Origin: a virus
Strand: one strand, 5' to 3'
Length of the DNA stretch: 46,031 nucleotides
IMG/VR virus record: IMGVR_UViG_3300042553_000650
Span: 1 to 46,031 of that record
In this document: positions 12,058 to 19,336 of the stretch, piece after piece
Layout of the letters: every line of letters begins with the position of its first letter
Position numbering within the stretch: the first letter of the stretch is position 1
Notes under the pieces: model-generated
Seen by the model: only the letters and a program-made list of their open reading frames with translations
The model's database searches: none
What the model was told of the DNA's origin: nothing
Program-made: the position numbers and the translations under genes

Positions 12058-12891
12058 TTAAAAATTCAGCTTCATTGCTGAAGAGTTTTTTATACCATCT
12101 CGTTTCTTATCATAAGATCCGATAGTTGTATTTACACTACTATGACCCGCAAAGTCAGCCACGTTACGAGGAGACTCGCCGTTCTCAAGAAGTTGAGAGA
12201 TGGCAGTGGCCCTGCAAGAATGTGGCGATACCGGACGAGTAACACCTATGATCTTGGCGTACTTTTTCACGATGTTATAGATCGTGTTAACGCTGATCTG
12301 CAAAAGTGGTGCAGCGTTTTTAAACTTTAAGAGTGGCGAAGTGGCGATCTGAGGTAAGAGAAGCTCTTGAAGCTTGGGGTGCGCAGGCACCATACGAAAC
12401 TTACCGCCTTTTCCCCTTACTCTGATTACAAGCTGACCGTCCATCTCCGAGATGTCGTTGAACAACAATCCCGTGATCTCGCTGCGCCGCATTCCTGCGT
12501 AAAACAAAAGACCTAGAACTACAAGATCTCGTTGACGCTCCTGCGATTTAGGTTGTTTTTCCGCAGCTTTAAACATATTACGCACTTCAGCATCTGTAAA
12601 AGCTTGCGTAGGTTCTGCAACTGAAACCTTAGGAGCTTTTACTCCAGCAAAAGGATCGATGTTGAGTTTCCCCTGTCCTCGAAGATAATCACAAAAACTG
12701 CGAACACTAGACATCTTACGAGCAATACTTGAAGGTGACAGTCCTTGCTTCACAAGAGTATCTCGAAACAGTATTACGCTTGAACGAGACAGTTCTCCAC
12801 CAGCAATAATACGAAACTGCTCAAGATCCGTTTTATAAGCTCTTACCGTTTGCTCAGAATTTTGTCCTCCGAGGAACTCGTAAAAATCCAT
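12058..12891 (-). CDS. Tyrosine recombinase/integrase
   Basis: The 277-residue protein has a SAM-like N-terminal core-binding domain (1-85) and a catalytic domain with R135 (GMRRSEITGL), K161 (RGKGGK), H224-x-x-R227 (SPHSCRA), H250 (AGHSS) and the nucleophile Y260 (SYDKK). Size and layout match XerC/XerD-type enzymes. It could integrate the phage, resolve genome multimers or act at a host dif site. It is embedded in the leftward operon without an adjacent excisionase, repressor or obvious attachment site, so lysogeny cannot be concluded. Confidence 0.9.
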   Translation of the reverse strand: MDFYEFLGGQNSEQTVRAYKTDLEQFRIIAGGELSRSSVILFRDTLVKQGLSPSSIARKMSSVRSFCDYLRGQGKLNIDPFAGVKAPKVSVAEPTQAFTDAEVRNMFKAAEKQPKSQERQRDLVVLGLLFYAGMRRSEITGLLFNDISEMDGQLVIRVRGKGGKFRMVPAHPKLQELLLPQIATSPLLKFKNAAPLLQISVNTIYNIVKKYAKIIGVTRPVSPHSCRATAISQLLENGESPRNVADFAGHSSVNTTIGSYDKKRDGIKNSSAMKLNF

Positions 12892-12897
12892 AAAGCC

Positions 12898-13194
12898 TCA
12901 TTTCAAGTGTTCAATGGAAATAATCAAATCGGGAGTATCTGATTTTTCATCCTCTTCTAAAATTACTTGATAACCTGCTTCTGCCAGCGCAGGCTCAACT
13001 AAAGGAAGGCCCCAGTAATGTTGTTCTTCATTCATGGGAACGTAGATGCGTACTACGCCGTTTTCGATCATTTCGTTGATCTTTTCAGCACACATTTGCA
13101 TCAAACCGTTAGCAACTCGTTTTTTACGAGCCAAAGAGTTTTTCTTTGCTTTAGTGATAGCTTCTGAGGCCTTAATTACTTTTTTCAGCGTCAT
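12898..13194 (-). CDS. Hypothetical protein, 98 residues
   Basis: No family is recognised. The N-terminal 35 residues are basic and helical, and the rest is a likely alpha/beta fold containing VRIYVPMNEEQHYWGLPLVE. It ends 6 bases before the recombinase start, and a Glu/Asp-rich tail follows. An accessory role to the recombinase is possible but unsupported. Confidence 0.55.
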   Translation of the reverse strand: MTLKKVIKASEAITKAKKNSLARKKRVANGLMQMCAEKINEMIENGVVRIYVPMNEEQHYWGLPLVEPALAEAGYQVILEEDEKSDTPDLIISIEHLK

Positions 13195-13408
13195 TTGCTA
13201 ATTCCTTTCTTTTACGAAACTCGTTTAAATCGATAACATCTGCGATAGGCTGAGCGACGATTTTATAAAATCCTTCTTCATCTGGGTTAGTTGCTAGCAC
13301 TCCAATACAACCACATTCTGCACACTCATCTTGATGAACTGTGCCATACGAACTCGTATACGGTACCGCTACCCATTTATGACTGCAAGTTCTCCATTTA
13401 GCTTCCAT
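13172..13408 (-). CDS. Small putative zinc-binding protein
   Basis: The 78-residue protein contains C8-x-H10 and, further on, C29-x2-C32-x-C34 (DECAECGCIG), a pattern that could bind one zinc ion. The ATG at 13408 is chosen over an upstream start because AGAGGAGG lies 5 bases before it, the best ribosome-binding site in this part of the operon. Function is unknown; small zinc ribbons often bind nucleic acid or proteins. Confidence 0.6.
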   Translation of the reverse strand: MEAKWRTCSHKWVAVPYTSSYGTVHQDECAECGCIGVLATNPDEEGFYKIVAQPIADVIDLNEFRKRKELANDAEKSN

Positions 13409-13445
13409 GTTGCCTCCTCTAACCATCATGGCGCCGTGCCGAGTT

Positions 13446-13652
13446 TTAGTCAAGAATTATTTTTAGCAAATTCCTGGTTCTAAGCCAAGCTTGTGTAGCT
13501 TGAACGTAACAATATGTCCTAAATTGAGAATCATCCATTTTTAAGTTGCGAGGATCGTGATTATTGTAATAATCAATCGCATAAGAGCGTATTTGCTCCA
13601 GATCTGTTTTAGTCATAATTACTTTTGGATCGTTGTTACTGGGTTGGTCCAC
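13446..13652 (-). CDS. Hypothetical protein, 68 residues
   Basis: The frame begins at GTG with AAAGGAAG upstream, inside the end of the HNH gene. An ATG 12 codons later is an alternative. The protein is helical and rich in Tyr, Asn and Asp (RSYAIDYYNNHDPRNLK). No family is recognised. Confidence 0.5.
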   Translation of the reverse strand: MDQPSNNDPKVIMTKTDLEQIRSYAIDYYNNHDPRNLKMDDSQFRTYCYVQATQAWLRTRNLLKIILD

Positions 13653-14200
13653 AAATGCTTCCTTTGAAATAGTTTAGTAATATAAGTTTTAAATTCGTCT
13701 AAAGATAAATCCAACTTCATAGTATTACAGGTTTTACAACAAGGAACGCAGTTTTCAATCGTATACCCTAACCGGTTATTAACCCTATCTAATCCATGAA
13801 TAGGTACAGGTATTCCTGGTGTATTTGTTTTTAAAATTGGAGGTGCCGCACAATAAAAACAAGGCTGCATAGCTAAAGTTTGAAATTGGGACAACGAAAG
13901 CGAGAATTTTATACTTCTATACGAAGCTGTTCTTTTGTAGTTGCCGTAAAAATAGTTAAAAAAAGATTTTATAGTTCTTTGGTTTTTGCCTTTTTCAATC
14001 GCTTGCTTACGCCGAACACAACCGCAACTTCTTTTTCCTGGCTTTCTTAAATTTCCGGCATCAATTTTTTTATAATTACCACAAGAGCATTCACATAAAA
14101 ATCTAGACCTTTTAGGTTTTGTCCGTAACCTAGGTAATCGTTTTATTACAGTAAGGTGCCCAAAAACATCGCCTATTTTAATTGTAGTTTTTTTTGCCAC
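13619..14200 (-). CDS. HNH homing endonuclease
   Basis: The 193-residue protein has an N-terminal zinc-binding module with cysteines at CECSCGN (36-42) and SCGC (58-61), typical of phage-borne HNH proteins that begin with GHLTVIKRL. A C-terminal HNH domain follows: CFYC (114-117), H135-GLDRVNN, N150 and CKTCNTMK (155-162). These free-standing endonucleases spread by cutting related genomes lacking the gene. It overlaps the ThyX gene by 28 bases, so insertion has created or used the overlap. Confidence 0.88.
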   Translation of the reverse strand: MAKKTTIKIGDVFGHLTVIKRLPRLRTKPKRSRFLCECSCGNYKKIDAGNLRKPGKRSCGCVRRKQAIEKGKNQRTIKSFFNYFYGNYKRTASYRSIKFSLSLSQFQTLAMQPCFYCAAPPILKTNTPGIPVPIHGLDRVNNRLGYTIENCVPCCKTCNTMKLDLSLDEFKTYITKLFQRKHLWTNPVTTIQK

Positions 14201-14853
14201 TCTAACGCCTCCGCAACTTGTGGTAGTTCATTACAAAACACTTTGGCAATTTCTTTTGCAATCTCTGCGTGTTCTAGTTGAGTGCCTGGAGTAAAAGCCC
14301 TAAGCTGCAGATAGTGAATCCAACTGCGAATAGAGCCGTTCATGTACAGTTTAGTACTAGTCGAAAGTGGTAGTAAGAATCTTGCTTGCTCTTTAGCAAT
14401 TCCTTTATCTAAGGCTTGTTGATAAGCAAACTCAGCTTCCATTTGAATATGCTTCTGCATAAGCTCAAACCACTGTTTAGCCTCTTCACTCATGTCGTCA
14501 ATACTATTTTGACGATTTTTAGGATCTTGAGATCGAGCTTGATAAGTCTCAAAACTTTGAACTTCGGCATATCTTTGACTAAACTCTTGAAAACTAAAAG
14601 ATCGATGCCGTAAGATCTGTGCTGCGATAGCTCTTGAAGTTTCAATCTCAAAAACCATGTTTGCCATCTCAAAGATAGAAACATGCCCGTGTTTTAAACA
14701 ATAGTCTAAAAGCTTTGTGTTTGTAGAAGTTTGATTTGCCGGATTTGAGACTCGAGCGCAATACATTATAAGATTTTGCGGACCAATAAGTCCCAACTGA
14801 TTTTTAAGATCCTCGTCGCAAATAACAGTTTTAGCGATTAGTCTGACTTTCAT
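14173..14853 (-). CDS. thyX: Flavin-dependent thymidylate synthase
   Basis: The diagnostic ThyX motif RHRSFSFQEFSQRY (82-95) is intact, with ARVSNPANQ earlier and LPLSTSTKLYMNGSIRSW later forming the dUMP and FAD sites. The enzyme makes dTMP from dUMP using methylene-tetrahydrofolate and reduced FAD, and acts as a homotetramer. At 226 residues it is normal length. It supplies thymidine for phage DNA synthesis. The HNH gene just downstream is a common association, because homing nucleases target conserved nucleotide-metabolism genes. Confidence 0.95.
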   Translation of the reverse strand: MKVRLIAKTVICDEDLKNQLGLIGPQNLIMYCARVSNPANQTSTNTKLLDYCLKHGHVSIFEMANMVFEIETSRAIAAQILRHRSFSFQEFSQRYAEVQSFETYQARSQDPKNRQNSIDDMSEEAKQWFELMQKHIQMEAEFAYQQALDKGIAKEQARFLLPLSTSTKLYMNGSIRSWIHYLQLRAFTPGTQLEHAEIAKEIAKVFCNELPQVAEALEWQKKLQLK

Positions 14854-15034
14854 CTACAACCTCGTATTGTTCTTTTAATAGTTCTACCGCCATAGCATAA
14901 GCGCCGTTTCTGAAGTGCCAATGTTGACTGCTTAGATGCGACTCTTCTCGCAGGTTATGCTCTGTTCTAGTCAACTTTTCTGCTTTATCCATACTGATGC
15001 GAATGAACTCATCTTTAGTAATCTTCTTTTTCAT
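14831..15034 (-). CDS. Hypothetical protein, 67 residues
   Basis: This small helical, charged protein has a distinctive central patch HLSSQHWHFRNGAYAMAVELL. No family is recognised. It overlaps the ThyX start by 23 bases and should be co-translated with it. Confidence 0.55.
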   Translation of the reverse strand: MKKKITKDEFIRISMDKAEKLTRTEHNLREESHLSSQHWHFRNGAYAMAVELLKEQYEVVDESQTNR

Positions 15035-15040
15035 AAATCC

Positions 15041-15610
15041 TCAATCCCACCAGCACTGGTGATACTTAGCCATTATGTTAAAAAGCCAGCGAACATCACG
15101 CTCACGCTGCGCATCATCCATGCGATAGGCAACCAAGGCTTCTGTGCGCTCCTGTTCTTTCTCCTCGGGCGTAACCGCTTTAGGTCTTACAATCTCTAAA
15201 CGAGAACCTCCGTTAGATATTTCTTGACCATTTTCGTCAGTTTTGTGAAAAACCCATTCACTCTCGCCCCATTTTTGATCATGAAGACCTGCAAAGTAAT
15301 GATAGTCCCGCCTGTTAATTTTTTTAAGCAGCTTGATACAAATGCGAATGCTTTGATCAGTAGCTTTATCAGGCACGTGATGCCCGTTTTTAATCTCCTT
15401 TTGCATCCGTTTGAGCTTGAATTCAATCAAGTCCAAAAGATAGCTATAATCCCAATCGTAAGAGTTCCAACCGTGAACTGCAAAAGCAAGAGCACGTTTC
15501 ACTTTACGAAGAAAAGCCCTAAGAGAGCTAGTAAGGTCTGAGATCTTTCTTCTTAGCCAGCTTTCATCCTTACTCCAAAAATCGTCCGACACCGCTTTAC
15601 TGTTGAGCAT
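15041..15610 (-). CDS. Conserved phage protein of unknown function, 189 residues
   Basis: The protein resembles, by general pattern, phage proteins with an AFAVHGWNSYDWDYSYLLDL region (42-61) followed by a long basic helix and a conserved aromatic YHYFAGLHD segment. Their function is not known. It is soluble and helical. A run of Glu and Arg near the C-terminus precedes a final WLFNIMAKYHQCWWD. The gene overlaps the upstream gene by 14 bases. Confidence 0.65.
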   Translation of the reverse strand: MLNSKAVSDDFWSKDESWLRRKISDLTSSLRAFLRKVKRALAFAVHGWNSYDWDYSYLLDLIEFKLKRMQKEIKNGHHVPDKATDQSIRICIKLLKKINRRDYHYFAGLHDQKWGESEWVFHKTDENGQEISNGGSRLEIVRPKAVTPEEKEQERTEALVAYRMDDAQRERDVRWLFNIMAKYHQCWWD

Positions 15611-15863
15611 TTAAAACCTCCTGAGATTTCATATCAATAAACAGGCCGTAAACTCTGCGGTACATTTTTTTATTCATAGAGTTAAGAACTATCGCATCAT
15701 ACTGCGCCAGTACGTAAGGTACTTTTTGTTCCGTGAATCTTTTAATCCAAAACTCAGCTTCTTTTTTACTGGTCATGGGCTCAGTCCACAAATTGTATTT
15801 TTTTAGTTTAATTTTTTTAAGTGCGTCAGTCTCACTTTGAGAAACGATACTTAAGTTCATCAT
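15597..15863 (-). CDS. Hypothetical protein, 88 residues
   Basis: No family is recognised. The protein is basic, with a lysine-rich segment (LKKIKLKKYNLW) and a likely beta-alpha core VPYVLAQYDAIVL. It overlaps the aminotransferase gene by 4 bases and follows it in the operon. Confidence 0.55.
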   Translation of the reverse strand: MMNLSIVSQSETDALKKIKLKKYNLWTEPMTSKKEAEFWIKRFTEQKVPYVLAQYDAIVLNSMNKKMYRRVYGLFIDMKSQEVLNAQQ

Positions 15864-16771
15864 CGGTTTAACCCTCTAGTAGTTTTAACAAACTCATATT
15901 TAAGCATCCGAGTAACCTTTCCGGCTTCGCCGTCAGCTATGTTACGACCATCCACCACAGTAATAGGCATAACTTCCATGTAGGTTCCTGTCAAGAACAT
16001 TTCATCAGCCGTAAAAATATCTGGACGAGTTAGTCGCCGCTCAATTACCTGTAAACCTAGTTCTTGAGCTTTCTGCGCAATCCATTGTCGAGTTAGGCCT
16101 GAAAGGATAGAGCCCGTTTGAGGCGGAGTAAATATAACACCTTGTTTTACGATAAAAATATTAGCAACACTTGCTTCTACAACATAACCATCGTTATCGC
16201 AAAACAAAAGCTCATCAACTCCTTCAAACTCAGTTTTACAGTTATGAAGAACTGCATAATTTGCAGTTGTTTTTGCTTGCATGAAGTATTGTGGGTAGCC
16301 TCGGGGTGTTGAAGATATTCGAGCTTTGAGAGCGACTTTTTCACTAGATTTAAGTGGAAAGCAATAAATATCTACATTGATTTTATTTGATTGGGCTCTA
16401 ACTGATTCGGCATCTTGTGTAGCATACACAATAGGCCTAAGATAAAGATCTCCACCGCCAGCAGCTTCGACGACTTCTTGACAAGCTACAACAAGTTCCT
16501 CGACGGTATACGGAATCTCCATGTTTAGGATTTTTGCTGAGTTAAAAAGTCTTAAAATGTGTGCTCGCAAAAGCCAAACGTGTGTAGTACCGTCTTCTTT
16601 CAGATATGCTCTGATGCCTTCCCAAACAGCCGGAGCGCCGTAATGAAGTACAAAGTTGAAACTATCTATTGTAGTTTTTTTAGCAGAGATCACGCCATTA
16701 GCCCAAACTCGTAAAGATGAGTTTGGCTTGCTCCTGGTGTTTTGTGATCTAGTTTTAAATCCCGCTCCCAT
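15860..16771 (-). CDS. ilvE: Class IV PLP aminotransferase (branched-chain type)
   Basis: The 303-residue protein has BCAT-type motifs: VWEGIRAY (49-56), YLRPIVY (110-116), the PLP lysine K167 in QAKTTANY, E199 in VVEASVANIF, SGLTR (224-228) and TGTYMEVMPI (261-270). These belong to fold-type IV aminotransferases that move amino groups between glutamate and branched-chain keto acids; D-amino-acid transferases are the main alternative. The ATG at 16771 follows GAGGAGGGTT, a very strong site. It is the first gene of the leftward operon, behind a ~410-nt leader. Such an enzyme is unusual in a phage. Confidence 0.88.
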   Translation of the reverse strand: MGAGFKTRSQNTRSKPNSSLRVWANGVISAKKTTIDSFNFVLHYGAPAVWEGIRAYLKEDGTTHVWLLRAHILRLFNSAKILNMEIPYTVEELVVACQEVVEAAGGGDLYLRPIVYATQDAESVRAQSNKINVDIYCFPLKSSEKVALKARISSTPRGYPQYFMQAKTTANYAVLHNCKTEFEGVDELLFCDNDGYVVEASVANIFIVKQGVIFTPPQTGSILSGLTRQWIAQKAQELGLQVIERRLTRPDIFTADEMFLTGTYMEVMPITVVDGRNIADGEAGKVTRMLKYEFVKTTRGLNR

Positions 16772-16983
16772 AACCCTCCTCAAAAATAAGCGTGCGACGG
16801 TGGTTTTACCCACATGTCGGCTTTACCCCGTAGCCGAACCTATCACGTGTACTCACTCAACCCCGTACAATGCCGAGGAGGTTTTACGAGCTTTCTGGTC
16901 AGTGCGTGTCTCCAGTGGCTCGTGAATTTACGGCTCTTTAAGCATCCCGATAGTTCTCGATAAGCACACCACAGCTTTTCACG

Positions 16984-17047
16984 CCGCCGCACACCTCAAT
17001 CTTCAGCGTATTTTGAGCTGAAGTCAAGAAAAAAATTCGGGCGGCGG
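16984..17047 (-). other. Nested inverted repeats in leftward leader
   Basis: CCGCCGC (16984-16990) pairs with GCGGCGG (17041-17047), and within them CTTCAGC (17001-17007) pairs with GCTGAAG (17017-17023) around a 9-nt loop. The element would form in the 5' leader of the leftward operon mRNA. No U-tract follows on either strand in the right place, so it is not a simple terminator. Confidence 0.6.
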
Positions 17048-17092
17048 AACCTTTTCAATTTTGTATTTGTTGTGAGTTTTTGTGAAATTTTT

Positions 17093-17137
17093 GAGTTGTC
17101 GCTTCCAGAGTATTTAGATACTCTGATATGACAACTC
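17093..17137 (-). other. Strong two-stem hairpin in leftward leader
   Basis: GAGTTGTC (17093-17100) pairs with GACAACTC (17130-17137), enclosing an inner perfect stem CAGAGTAT/ATACTCTG (17106-17113 with 17118-17125) and a 4-nt loop TTAG. Sixteen base pairs are perfect, with a small internal loop. It starts about 45 nt after the predicted leftward transcription start. It could be an antitermination, stability or attenuation element, or a DNA cruciform. Confidence 0.75.
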
Positions 17138-17190
17138 AGAGTGTTATTTTTAAATCCAGAATGTTAACTCATTACTAAATCCGTTGATTT

Positions 17191-17218
17191 ATTATACCCA
17201 CTGAAAAAAGCTTGTCAA
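17191..17218 (-). promoter_or_regulatory. Perfect-consensus sigma70 promoter for the leftward operon
   Basis: Reading leftward, TTGACA (17213-17218) and TATAAT (17191-17196) are both perfect, with a 16-bp spacer. The start site is about 17184, giving a long leader before the aminotransferase ATG at 16771. A 13-bp palindrome AGCTTG-T-CAAGCT (17209-17221) covers the -35 box and could be an operator. Strength and position mark this as the main early promoter. Confidence 0.85.
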
Positions 17219-17228
17219 GCTCCTACTT

Positions 17229-17257
17229 TTGACGCATTGCGTCATGAAATCACTAAT
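17229..17257 (+). promoter_or_regulatory. Candidate rightward promoter overlapping the palindrome
   Basis: TTGACG (17229-17234) and ACTAAT (17252-17257) are separated by 17 bp. The -35 box lies inside the 15-bp palindrome, so a protein bound there would block or alter it. Together with the leftward consensus promoter it forms a divergent pair. Confidence 0.45.
17230..17244. promoter_or_regulatory. 15-bp palindromic operator TGACGCA-T-TGCGTCA, site 5
   Basis: The arms are identical to the palindromes at 1952 and 2191; only the central base differs. It sits 12 bases upstream of the leftward -35 box and overlaps a rightward -35 box, a classic position for a switch operator. Confidence 0.75.
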
Positions 17258-17261
17258 GAAC

Positions 17262-17288
17262 TTGACAATTTACATAAATTAGTCTAAT
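17262..17288 (+). promoter_or_regulatory. Rightward promoter of the late operon
   Basis: A perfect TTGACA (17262-17267) is followed by TCTAAT (17283-17288) with a 15-bp spacer. The predicted start lies almost at the ATG of the sigma-like gene (17297), which has no Shine-Dalgarno, so the transcript may be nearly leaderless. TAGTCT overlaps the -10 box and recurs before the gene at 21041. Confidence 0.5.
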
Positions 17289-17296
17289 TTTGAGAC

Positions 17297-17551
17297 ATGG
17301 GTAAAGTAACTCACCGTGATAATTGTAGATGTAATGAAGATCCTGATGCTTGGAGCATTAACGCTCCCGAGTATTACGATTGCTTTTTTACCTATATGCG
17401 GCACAATAGCCGACCTCATACCCTTAATGAAATAGCCAAACTTTTAGGATTGTCTATAGCAGCAGTCACCACAATTGAGAAAAAAGCCTTAAAAAAGGTC
17501 CAAAGACGCTTGACCGATCTTGAGAAAGTAAAAAAGCTAAAAGGCTTGTGA
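17297..17551 (+). CDS. Sigma-70 region-4-like helix-turn-helix protein
   Basis: The 84-residue protein ends in a helix-turn-helix (about 42-70) that closely follows sigma70 region 4.2: TLNEIAKLLGLSIAAVTTIE, then KKALKKVQRRL. Region 4 reads -35 boxes and touches the RNA polymerase beta flap. Regions 1-3 are absent. The N-terminus has C10-x-C12 and is otherwise unique. As the first gene of the virion operon it could be a late-gene activator or an appropriator of host polymerase. No Shine-Dalgarno precedes the ATG, so translation may be leaderless. Confidence 0.75.
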   Translation: MGKVTHRDNCRCNEDPDAWSINAPEYYDCFFTYMRHNSRPHTLNEIAKLLGLSIAAVTTIEKKALKKVQRRLTDLEKVKKLKGL

Positions 17552-17596
17552 TAAGCTGGATACTGACCTGTATTGTCAGGTTCAAGGAAAACTTTT

Positions 17597-18433
17597 GTGT
17601 CTGATGAAAAAATCTTAAAGAGTTTTCAGTTCCACATTCCTGTAGAACTAGAAAAATCGCAAAATGAAGAGGGTGAAGAGGTTTGGTCCGTAAAAGGGAT
17701 TGCTTCTACACCTGACACCGATCTTCAAGGAGAAGTAGTTGACCAAAATGGTCTGGATATCTCTTTGTTGAAAGCCGGTCGTGGGTTGTTTAACGTTGAT
17801 CATCAGAAGGGTCCTGAGAACGTCATCGGCCAGATTGAGGATGCGGAATTTCTTAAGCAGGACGGTAAGAAAGTTCTTTTTGTAAAAGGCTATCTATTTA
17901 AGCATCAACCTAGGGCTCAAGCTTTTTATAACATCTTGAAATCATTAAGAAAAGGCACTGGTCCTCGAGTTCACATGAGTATCGAAGGTAAGATCCTTCA
18001 ACGAGATGTCGTAAATAAATCAGTAATCCGAAATGCTCGAATCGATAAAGTAGCTTTAACTCTAGACCCTGTAAATCCTTATACGTACCTTGACTTGGCG
18101 AAATCTATGGCAAGCGGCAACATCGAGGAGATTCCAGAACCGGCACACTTGACGATTGAAAAGTCGGAATTATCAGAAGCTGTTCAAAAGGCAGTTGAAA
18201 AAGCCCTTGCTGCAGGAGCAGGACCGGCTCTAGCACCTGCCGCTCGTTCTGGCGGAGAAGCCATGACTAAAGAGTCGTTAGAAAGCAAGCTGAAACACAT
18301 GATGGGTAAAAAAGACAAAAAAAGTCAGAAACGAATGTTAAAATCAATCTTGCAGCGCATGTGCGAACTGCACCCGCAGGAAGATCCTTTAGATCTTTTA
18401 AAGGTGATCGCATCGAAGCTCAAGAATACCTAA
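17597..18433 (+). CDS. Capsid maturation (prohead) protease-like protein
   Basis: Residues 30-165 resemble prohead/XkdF-type serine proteases: GIASTPDTDLQGEVV, FNVDHQ with H69 as likely catalytic His, a VKGYLFKHQP strand, and RVHMSIEG with S128 as likely nucleophile. The rest (165-278) is a basic and acidic helical tail that may act as a scaffold or be cleaved. The GTG at 17597 is chosen because AAGGAA lies 7 bases upstream. A short hairpin (17566-17581) lies just before it. It precedes the scaffold and capsid genes, as expected. Confidence 0.78.
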   Translation: MSDEKILKSFQFHIPVELEKSQNEEGEEVWSVKGIASTPDTDLQGEVVDQNGLDISLLKAGRGLFNVDHQKGPENVIGQIEDAEFLKQDGKKVLFVKGYLFKHQPRAQAFYNILKSLRKGTGPRVHMSIEGKILQRDVVNKSVIRNARIDKVALTLDPVNPYTYLDLAKSMASGNIEEIPEPAHLTIEKSELSEAVQKAVEKALAAGAGPALAPAARSGGEAMTKESLESKLKHMMGKKDKKSQKRMLKSILQRMCELHPQEDPLDLLKVIASKLKNT

Positions 18434-18443
18434 GGAGAAGCAA

Positions 18444-19313
18444 ATGTCTGAAGCTAAGAAAAAAATGACCGAAGAAGAAATTCTGAAGTCGCTCGATGCA
18501 ATCATCGACGAGACTATTGGCTCTGAAGAAACTACAGAAGAAGTTTCTAAAAGTGAAGAGTCCAAGAACGAAAAGAAAGACGCAAATGGCGGAGATGATA
18601 AAATCAAGTCAGGCTCTCCCATGTCCGAAAAGCAAGAAGCCGCTATGAAAGCAAAAGCTAAGAAGGCTGAAAAAGAGGACGAGGAAAAAGAGGATGAAGA
18701 AGAAGAGGACGAAGCTAAAAAAGCTGTAGAATCTTCTGCCAATCTTTCTAAAGCTGAAGATAAAGAAGAGAAAAAGGAAATGAAGCAAGTCGCTAAAGAA
18801 GAAGTAAAAGCTCATGAAGGAAAGATGCACAAGAAGATGAAAAAGTCTCTTGATGAACTTTCTTCTGTTCTCGATGAAGAAGAGCTTGAACTTATTAAAG
18901 CTTGGAGAGAAGAAAACGATGAAGAGGAGTCTGAAGAGACACCTTCTGATATCGCTAAATCTGTAGCTCAAGCTGTTGGCGCACAACTCGACGATCTGAA
19001 AAAAGCATTTAATGAAAAACTTTCTGAAAAGGATGTTATGATTAAATCGTTGAGTGATGAAGTCAAGAAATTGTCCTCTCAGCCCGCCCACGGTCGTCAG
19101 TCAATCGACTCCCTTGAGGTTCTTGAAAAAGGTGGTTCTAGCGAAACTAACCTCACCAAGGCTCAAGTTTTGGACACGATGCTTGATCTACAAAAAGCAG
19201 GAAAGGGAATCACCTCACATCACATTGCTGAATTCGAGGCAACTCGTAATCTAAGCAATCCGGTTGTTCGCAACCTTGTGATGGAAGCAACTAAAAAACG
19301 TTTTTCAAATTAA
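18444..19313 (+). CDS. Acidic coiled-coil protein, probable capsid scaffold
   Basis: The 289-residue protein is dominated by Glu, Lys, Asp and Ser and is predicted to be almost all helix and coiled coil. Scaffolding proteins are typically like this, and it lies between the protease and the major capsid protein. AAGGAGAAGC precedes the ATG. Only the last 50 residues (KAQVLDTMLDLQKAGKGI onward) look compact and could bind the capsid protein. The very biased composition also produces long shadow frames on the opposite strand, which are not genes. Confidence 0.7.
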   Translation: MSEAKKKMTEEEILKSLDAIIDETIGSEETTEEVSKSEESKNEKKDANGGDDKIKSGSPMSEKQEAAMKAKAKKAEKEDEEKEDEEEEDEAKKAVESSANLSKAEDKEEKKEMKQVAKEEVKAHEGKMHKKMKKSLDELSSVLDEEELELIKAWREENDEEESEETPSDIAKSVAQAVGAQLDDLKKAFNEKLSEKDVMIKSLSDEVKKLSSQPAHGRQSIDSLEVLEKGGSSETNLTKAQVLDTMLDLQKAGKGITSHHIAEFEATRNLSNPVVRNLVMEATKKRFSN

Positions 19314-19336
19314 AAGGTTTATTTTAAGGAGAACCT

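Noticed and set aside
16780-17000. tRNA or other classical RNA gene in the leader
   Set aside because: No cloverleaf with a T-psi-C arm and acceptor stem could be built; only local hairpins are seen.
17093-17137. Bidirectional terminator
   Set aside because: The hairpin is strong but no U-run follows directly on either strand.
18398-19091. Long leftward frames under the scaffold gene
   Set aside because: They arise from the GAA/AAG bias of the scaffold gene, giving Ser/Phe-rich translations with no start context.
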